From assembly GCA_021796315.1 (NCBI GenBank), contig JAJYOH010000156.1, positions 1 to 10,801 of the forward strand: a DNA stretch of 10,801 bases, read 5' to 3'. This document shows, one piece after another, positions 7,108-10,801 of the stretch. Made by a program: the position numbers and the translations under genes. How positions within the stretch are numbered: position 1 is the first letter of the stretch; each line of letters begins with the position of its first letter. A model generated the notes under the pieces. It was not told the origin of the DNA, did not search any database, and saw only the letters and a list, made by a program, of their open reading frames with translations. Source of the stretch: Chloroflexota bacterium. GTDB lineage: Bacteria; Chloroflexota; Anaerolineae; Anaerolineales; Villigracilaceae.

Positions 7108-8141
7108 AGAAAAATATCTGGATTAACATTGGTTTTCAAGTCGGTGCGCTTGTCCTGGCGTTGTTGATCACGACGCTCATCCTGATCGCCGCGGGTGCGC
7201 CGCCGCTCAAAGCATACGGCAGCATCCTGAGTGGCGCCTTCGGTTCAAAAAATAATCTGGTGGCGGTTCTTATTACCTGGTCGCCGTTGTTATTGACGAC
7301 CGCGGGCGTGCTGATCACTTTTTCCGCCGGCTTGTGGAACATTGGCGTGGAAGGGCAGATGGTGCTGGGCGCTATCTTTGCCACCTGGATGCTGCGTTTG
7401 CTTCAGGATACGAACATGCCGCCTGCATTGATCATCATTTTTGGAATTCTTTTCGGCATGGCCGGCGGCGCATTGTGGGCGGCATTGGCTGGCGCATTGA
7501 AGACCTTCGGCGGCGTCAATGAAATCTTTGGCGGTCTGGGACTTAATTTCGTCGCCACCGCGCTGACGATTTATCTGGTCTTTGGCCCGTGGAAACGCCC
7601 GGGTGTCGGATCGATGTCTGGTACACAGCCGTTTGACGAAAAGTTATGGCTTCCGACCTGGTCGAACACCGGGCTGAGTCTTTGGGCGTTGGGAATATCC
7701 ATTGCGGTTGTAGTTGTTGTTTATCTGTTACTGCGCGGAACATACTTTGGCCTGCGGTTGAAAGCTGTTGGGAAGAACATGAGAGCGGCTTTCCTGTTGG
7801 GCGTCCCGACCTGGCAATATAGCATGTTCGCTTTCCTTTTATGCGGCGCGTTTGCCGGACTGGCTGGCGCCATCCAGGTGATGGCTGTCTATCATCGTCT
7901 GTTACCCAATATCTCGAACGGATATGGATTCCTGGGCCTGCTGGTTGCGATGCTGATCAACTACCAGGCGATCTGGGTGATCCCGATAGCGTTTTTCTTC
8001 GCGGCTTTGAACGTTGGCAGTGTCCAATTGCAGATCGTGTATAAAATGGACTCATCCTTTGCGGGCGTATTGCAGGATTTGCTTGTGCTGCTGGTGCTGC
8101 TCGGTCAGGGCGTGCGCGAACGCTTGATGAAGAAGGCCTAG
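7104..8141 (+). CDS. ABC importer permease 1, BPD_transp_2 family (NupP/YufP-like)
   Basis: This 345-residue inner-membrane protein forms half of the transport channel. It is almost entirely hydrophobic, with roughly 9-10 likely membrane segments, the first near residues 10-30. Family marks are NIGVEGQM at 79-86, GGVNEIFGGLGLNFVA around 136-151, and the cytoplasmic coupling loop LRLKAVGKNMRAAFLLGV near 217-234, which should contact the ATPase. Its length matches YufP. The ATG at 7104 overlaps the ATPase stop (ATGA), with AGGGAAGAG just upstream. A TTG in frame at 7074 would place ten extra residues inside the ATPase gene and is unlikely. Confidence 0.9.
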   Translation: MKKNIWINIGFQVGALVLALLITTLILIAAGAPPLKAYGSILSGAFGSKNNLVAVLITWSPLLLTTAGVLITFSAGLWNIGVEGQMVLGAIFATWMLRLLQDTNMPPALIIIFGILFGMAGGALWAALAGALKTFGGVNEIFGGLGLNFVATALTIYLVFGPWKRPGVGSMSGTQPFDEKLWLPTWSNTGLSLWALGISIAVVVVVYLLLRGTYFGLRLKAVGKNMRAAFLLGVPTWQYSMFAFLLCGAFAGLAGAIQVMAVYHRLLPNISNGYGFLGLLVAMLINYQAIWVIPIAFFFAALNVGSVQLQIVYKMDSSFAGVLQDLLVLLVLLGQGVRERLMKKA

Positions 8142-8149
8142 GTGCTGTG

Positions 8150-9145
8150 ATGCAGACAAATATCTTAATTGGTTTGGCCGGGGTTTTAGCGGCTGCTGCG
8201 CCGGTGCTGTTTGCCGTGATCGGCGAGACGATCACCGAGCGTGCCGGCATCATCAACCTTTCCCTGAATGGGACGATCCTGCTCTCGGCCATGGGCGGCT
8301 TTGCTGTCTCACTCGTAAGCGGAAGTCTGTTGCTGGGATTCTTGACCGGAATGTTGATCGGCGCATTGGTGGCGTTTATCGTTGCATTTGGCAGTATTAC
8401 GCTGCGTCAATCGCAGGTGGCAGTTGGGTTTGTATTGGCGCTGGCCGGACGCGACCTCGCTTATTTCCTGGGTGTGCCGTACATGAATCAATCCGGCCCG
8501 ACCCTGCCGACTTGGGCAATTCCGGTCTTGAAGGATATTCCCATTCTTGGCCCGGTATTTTTCAGGTTGGATGTCATAACCTACCTTAGTTATATCGTCA
8601 TCATTCTGGCCTGGGTGTGGATCTTCCGTACCCGGCACGGACTGATGCTGCAAGGCATCGGCGAACGTCCCGCCGCGGCTTTTGTGCGCGGCGCGAACGT
8701 CAATCGGTTGCGCTATGTTTATGCGGTTGTGGGAGGGGCGATTGCCGGGCTGGCTGGACCCGCTTATACCTTGAATGTCAAAGCCGGGTGGATGGGAACG
8801 CAGACCGGCCTGGACGGCATCGGCTGGATCGCGCTGGCCATCACCATTTTCGGTGGATGGAATCCGTTGCGCGGGGCATTTGGAGCCTACCTGTTTGCAT
8901 TGCTTCAATGGCTTGGACTTGTGCTTCAGCCCAGCCTGCCCGGTATTCCGTCTCAAGTCTTACAGGTCGCGCCCTTCCCGTTGATGATCCTGACCCTGCT
9001 GTTGGTCAACATCGGCGATGCGGAATGGGTGCAGCGCTGGCTGGCATCCATGCCGGAAGGGACGCGGCGGGTGGTGGCGAAGGCTTTGCGTGCCATGCGA
9101 GCTTCCCCGCCAGCCGCGCTGGGCGTGCCGTTTGAATCTGAATAA
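8150..9145 (+). CDS. ABC importer permease 2, BPD_transp_2 family (NupQ/YufQ-like)
   Basis: This 331-residue membrane protein is the second channel subunit and is expected to pair with permease 1. Family marks are the N-terminal GETITERAGIINLSLNG (25-41), the coupling loop GIGERPAAAFVRGANVNRLR (169-188) and GLDGIGWIALAITIFGGWNP (220-239). Eight or more hydrophobic segments are visible, followed by a basic cytoplasmic tail of about 35 residues (QRWLASMPEGTRRVVAKALR) somewhat longer than needed for the fold. It begins eight bases after the permease 1 stop, with AGGTG at 8140-8144 as a probable ribosome-binding site. A GTG at 8147, directly before the ATG, is an equally possible start adding one residue. 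No convincing terminator follows before the next promoter. Confidence 0.9.
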   Translation: MQTNILIGLAGVLAAAAPVLFAVIGETITERAGIINLSLNGTILLSAMGGFAVSLVSGSLLLGFLTGMLIGALVAFIVAFGSITLRQSQVAVGFVLALAGRDLAYFLGVPYMNQSGPTLPTWAIPVLKDIPILGPVFFRLDVITYLSYIVIILAWVWIFRTRHGLMLQGIGERPAAAFVRGANVNRLRYVYAVVGGAIAGLAGPAYTLNVKAGWMGTQTGLDGIGWIALAITIFGGWNPLRGAFGAYLFALLQWLGLVLQPSLPGIPSQVLQVAPFPLMILTLLLVNIGDAEWVQRWLASMPEGTRRVVAKALRAMRASPPAALGVPFESE

Positions 9146-9240
9146 CATTTCTGGCAGTCGGCGTGAGAATTGATAAGACGCCTGTGGATCAGGAGATGAT
9201 CGCAAGGGAGATTTGGGAGAGAAAGCAGAAATGACCGTCA

Positions 9241-9249
9241 TGCTATAAT
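9241..9249 (+). promoter_or_regulatory. Extended -10 promoter of the DUF433/DUF5615 module
   Basis: TGCTATAAT contains a perfect TATAAT at 9244-9249 with an extended TG, the same nine bases as at 120-128. No clear -35 hexamer is present at 17 bases' spacing. The first gene starts at 9276 with GAGGA at 9264-9268, so the leader would be about 20 bases. A dedicated promoter supports the module being independent of the ABC importer. Confidence 0.6.
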
Positions 9250-9275
9250 CGAGTTAGAAGCTTGAGGAAATAATT

Positions 9276-9605
9276 ATGGCAACCGCAACTGAAGTTATCC
9301 CGTTGGAAACAGATGTACATGGCGTGATCCGCGTTGTTAATACGCGTGTGACTCTGGATACGATTGTGACTGCCTTCAAAGACGGCGCAACTGCTGAGGA
9401 GATTGCCCAGCAGTATCCAACTGTCCTGTTGGCGGACGTGTATTCCATCCTTGGATATTATCTGCGAAGAAGGGGTGAGATCGAATCTTATTTGACACAG
9501 CGTCAGGCAGAGGCAGATGCTTTGCAAAAACAGATGGAAGAACATTCCAATCCAATCGGGATAAGAGAAAGACTGATGGCGCGGAAAAAAAGCGGAAAAC
9601 AATAA
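9276..9605 (+). CDS. DUF433-domain protein, putative antitoxin
   Basis: This 109-residue protein carries a DUF433 domain over about residues 8-63. It has the expected pattern GVIRVVNTRVTLDTIV, then DGATAEEIAQQYPTVLLADVYSILGYYL, which is a small strand followed by a winged-helix-like DNA-binding part. Residues 64-105 form a charged, probably helical tail (RRRGEIESYLTQRQAEADAL), likely the part that binds and neutralises the partner. DUF433 proteins are predicted VapB-like antitoxins that repress their own operons, so binding near 9241-9275 is an inference. GAGGA at 9264-9268 sits seven bases before the ATG. The next gene follows after a single base. Toxin-antitoxin function is inferred from family and arrangement. 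Confidence 0.8.
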   Translation: MATATEVIPLETDVHGVIRVVNTRVTLDTIVTAFKDGATAEEIAQQYPTVLLADVYSILGYYLRRRGEIESYLTQRQAEADALQKQMEEHSNPIGIRERLMARKKSGKQ

Positions 9606-9606
9606 C

Positions 9607-9960
9607 ATGCTTCTTTTAGCGGCGGATGAAAATTTCAATAACGATATTCTGCGCGGCTTGCTGCGGCGCGACCCGTCTTTGGATATTGTCCGCGTGCAAG
9701 ATGTTGGGTTAGCTCATGCATCTGACCCGGTGGTGTTGGAATGGGCGGCGCAGGCGAACAGAGTTTTGCTTACTCATGACCGGAACACCGTTACAAAATT
9801 TGCTTATCAGCGTGTGGTAGATGGTAAGCCAATGCCCGGCGTAATAGAAGTGGATCGCTCGGTGCCAATGAACGTCGCCATTGACGATATTCTTTTGTTG
9901 GCATTATTAAGTGACAAGGGAGAATGGGAAGGCCAGATCATCTATTTGCCTTTGCGATAG
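9607..9960 (+). CDS. DUF5615 PIN-like protein, putative toxin ribonuclease
   Basis: This 117-residue protein belongs to the DUF5615 PIN-like group, usually found directly behind DUF433 genes. The acidic residues expected at a PIN-type metal site are visible: AADENF with Asp7 and Glu8 at the end of the first strand, VQDVGLAHASD with Asp32 and Asp40, and LLTHDRNT with Asp58. The second half (PMPGVIEVDRSVP, then AIDDILLLALLSD) matches the usual closing strand and helix. By PIN-fold precedent it may cleave RNA, but the target is unknown. It starts one base after the DUF433 stop, so the pair is probably translationally coupled, with the antitoxin made first. It looks full length and undamaged. Confidence 0.8.
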   Translation: MLLLAADENFNNDILRGLLRRDPSLDIVRVQDVGLAHASDPVVLEWAAQANRVLLTHDRNTVTKFAYQRVVDGKPMPGVIEVDRSVPMNVAIDDILLLALLSDKGEWEGQIIYLPLR

Positions 9961-9990
9961 ATTGAAAAATAATTATCGAAGTAATGAAAT

Positions 9991-10027
9991 AAAAAGACTC
10001 TCAGAAATTAATCCTGAGAGTCTTTTT
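9991..10027. terminator. Strong bidirectional intrinsic terminator
   Basis: AAAAAGACTCTCAG (9991-10004) and CTGAGAGTCTTTTT (10014-10027) form a perfect 14-base-pair stem around the nine-base loop AAATTAATC. The run of T at its end serves the + strand, and the run of A at its start serves the - strand. It ends the toxin transcript and insulates the threonine synthase gene. Confidence 0.88.
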
Positions 10028-10047
10028 CTATTCCATCATCTATCGGG

Positions 10048-10053
10048 TAAAAT
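10048..10053 (+). promoter_or_regulatory. Possible -10 box of the threonine synthase gene
   Basis: TAAAAT lies 21 bases before the start codon and just behind the terminator, where a promoter is expected. The hexamer 17 bases upstream (TTTCTA, 10025-10030) matches the -35 consensus poorly, so this call rests mainly on position. AAGGGA at 10065-10070 would be the ribosome-binding site. Confidence 0.35.
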
Positions 10054-10074
10054 CAAGCCGAGAAAAGGGAAACC

Positions 10075-10782
10075 ATGACTAAATTCACTGGCTATCGCTG
10101 TTCACTGTGCGGAACTGAATACCTGCCCGGGCAGGTCACTTACACTTGCCCTCATGATGGCGGCAACCTGGATGTGGCGCTGGATTACGACGCGCTTAGA
10201 AAAAAATTCCAGCCTGAAGACATTACCTCCCGAACCGACTTTTCCCTCTGGCGTTACCTGCCGCTTCTGCCTGTGCCCGAGCCCGAAGGCGATGCGACTC
10301 CGCTCCACGCCGCGGGCTGGACTCCTGTTTTCAAGCTGCCGCGCCTCGCTGAAAAACTTGGGCTGCAGCATCTGTGGCTCAAGGATGAGTCGCGCAACCC
10401 GTCGGCTTCGTTCAAGGACCGCGCTTCGGCGATTGTGGTGGCGCGCGCGCAGGAAATCAAAGCGGAAATCGTCGTCACCGCCTCGACCGGCAACGCGGGC
10501 GCGGCGCTGGCCTGCATGTCCGCCGCCATCGGGCAAAAGGCGATCATCTTCGCGCCCAAATCTGCGCCGCCAGCCAAAGTGGCGCAACTGCTCATCTTCG
10601 GCGCGAAAGTCATTTTGGTCGATGGGACTTACGATGACGCTTTCGATCTCACGGTCAAAGCCGCAAATGAATTTGGATGGTATTGCCGCAACACCGGCTA
10701 CAACCCCTTCACCGCCGAGGGCAAGAAGACTGCCGCATTTGAAATTTGGGAATGGTGGAATTTTTTTCTAAGCGCGTCGTAA
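10075..10782 (+). pseudogene. thrC: Threonine synthase (PLP-dependent), N-terminal half, disrupted near 10755
   Basis: The enzyme converts O-phosphohomoserine to threonine. The reading frame codes 235 residues, of which about the first 226 look normal. They include a short N-terminal zinc-ribbon-like segment (Cys9, Cys12, Cys25, with Asp28 where a fourth Cys is common), WTPVFKLPRLAEKLG, the cofactor-binding lysine Lys114 in NPSASFKDRAS, the phosphate-binding loop TASTGNAGAA (135-144), and NTGYNPFTAEGKKTAAFEIWE (206-226). Full-length family members run to roughly 400 residues or more, so the C-terminal half is missing. From about 10756 the sequence is an inverted copy of part of this same gene, which supplies a chance ending WNFFLSAS and a stop at 10780-10782. 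This is probably an intact thrC in the organism, spoiled here by a chimeric junction. A real rearrangement cannot be excluded. Diaminopropionate ammonia-lyase-like or other PLP fold II enzymes are less likely. Confidence 0.8.
10166..10211 (+). repeat. Left arm of a 46-base perfect inverted repeat inside thrC
   Basis: This stretch encodes roughly residues 31-46 of threonine synthase in its normal place (around LDVALDYDALRKKF). Its exact reverse complement forms the last 46 bases of the window. Identity stops at 10212 (G here, where the inverted copy would need C). Confidence 0.95.
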
Positions 10783-10801
10783 TCCAGCGCCACATCCAGG
10801 T
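10756..10801 (-). repeat. Right arm of the 46-base perfect inverted repeat, running off the window edge
   Basis: Read on the minus strand it reproduces 10166-10211 without a mismatch, including the run of seven A before TTCCA. The match begins at 10756 and continues to the final base, so its true length is unknown. It lies exactly where the thrC frame loses similarity to the family. Confidence 0.95.

Noticed and set aside
8309..8956. Long open frame on the minus strand inside permease 2 (215 codons)
   Set aside because: It is the complement of a well-supported membrane-protein gene. The product is rich in Gln, Arg, His and Pro with no recognisable domain, as expected for an antisense shadow.
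9160..9182. Possible terminator after permease 2 (GGCGT...ACGCC)
   Set aside because: Only five base pairs with a 13-base loop and no T tract.
9196..9234. Twelve-codon open frame before the toxin-antitoxin promoter
   Set aside because: AGGAG abuts the ATG with no spacing and the peptide shows no features. Chance is enough.
10154..10771. Second + strand frame across threonine synthase (205 codons)
   Set aside because: The product is dominated by Arg, Ser and Pro, typical of an out-of-frame reading of GC-rich coding DNA. The thrC frame carries all the PLP motifs.
1..10801. CRISPR array, tRNA, rRNA or complete insertion sequence
   Set aside because: No regularly spaced direct repeats, no cloverleaf or rRNA signatures, and no intact transposase with terminal inverted repeats were seen.

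Overview
The window looks like chromosomal DNA from a Chloroflexota bacterium, most likely class Anaerolineae. This is inferred from three things: the lipoprotein's Thr/Ala/Pro linker after the lipid-anchored Cys (a style common in that group), the DUF433-DUF5615 gene pair, and moderate-GC DNA with repeated TGCTATAAT-type extended -10 promoters. No rRNA or universal marker gene is present, so the assignment is tentative. All supported genes are on the + strand.

Layout. (1) 137-4114: a three-gene surface-glycan operon. It encodes a polysaccharide deacetylase, a FemAB-like GNAT acyltransferase (ATGA overlap with the first gene) and a large polytopic membrane protein that resembles GT-C glycosyltransferases and has a TPR-like C-terminal tail. 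The first two families are typical partners in XrtA/PEP-CTERM-type exopolysaccharide loci, but no sortase or PEP-CTERM gene is visible here. (2) 4258-9145: a complete BMP-family ABC importer in the order lipoprotein, double ATPase, permease, permease, the same order as the nucleoside importer NupNOPQ (YufNOPQ) of Bacillus. A dispersed-repeat-like hairpin (5554-5605) separates the lipoprotein gene from the ATPase gene. It probably lowers downstream expression relative to the lipoprotein. (3) 9276-9960: a two-gene module of a DUF433 putative antitoxin and a DUF5615 PIN-like putative toxin, with its own promoter and a strong bidirectional terminator behind it. (4) 10075 to the right edge: threonine synthase, which breaks off after about 226 normal residues.

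The most unusual observation is at the right edge. The last 46 bases (10756-10801) are an exact reverse complement of 10166-10211 inside the same threonine synthase gene, and the normal thrC frame ends at that junction. This is either a fold-back assembly or library chimera at a contig end, or a real inverted duplication that destroyed thrC. An artefact is the likelier reading.

I found no convincing previously undescribed system. The remaining points of interest are regulatory: a leaderless promoter, a lipoprotein leader nearly complementary to the 16S rRNA 3' tail, and the intra-operon hairpin overlapping the ATPase gene's ribosome-binding region.
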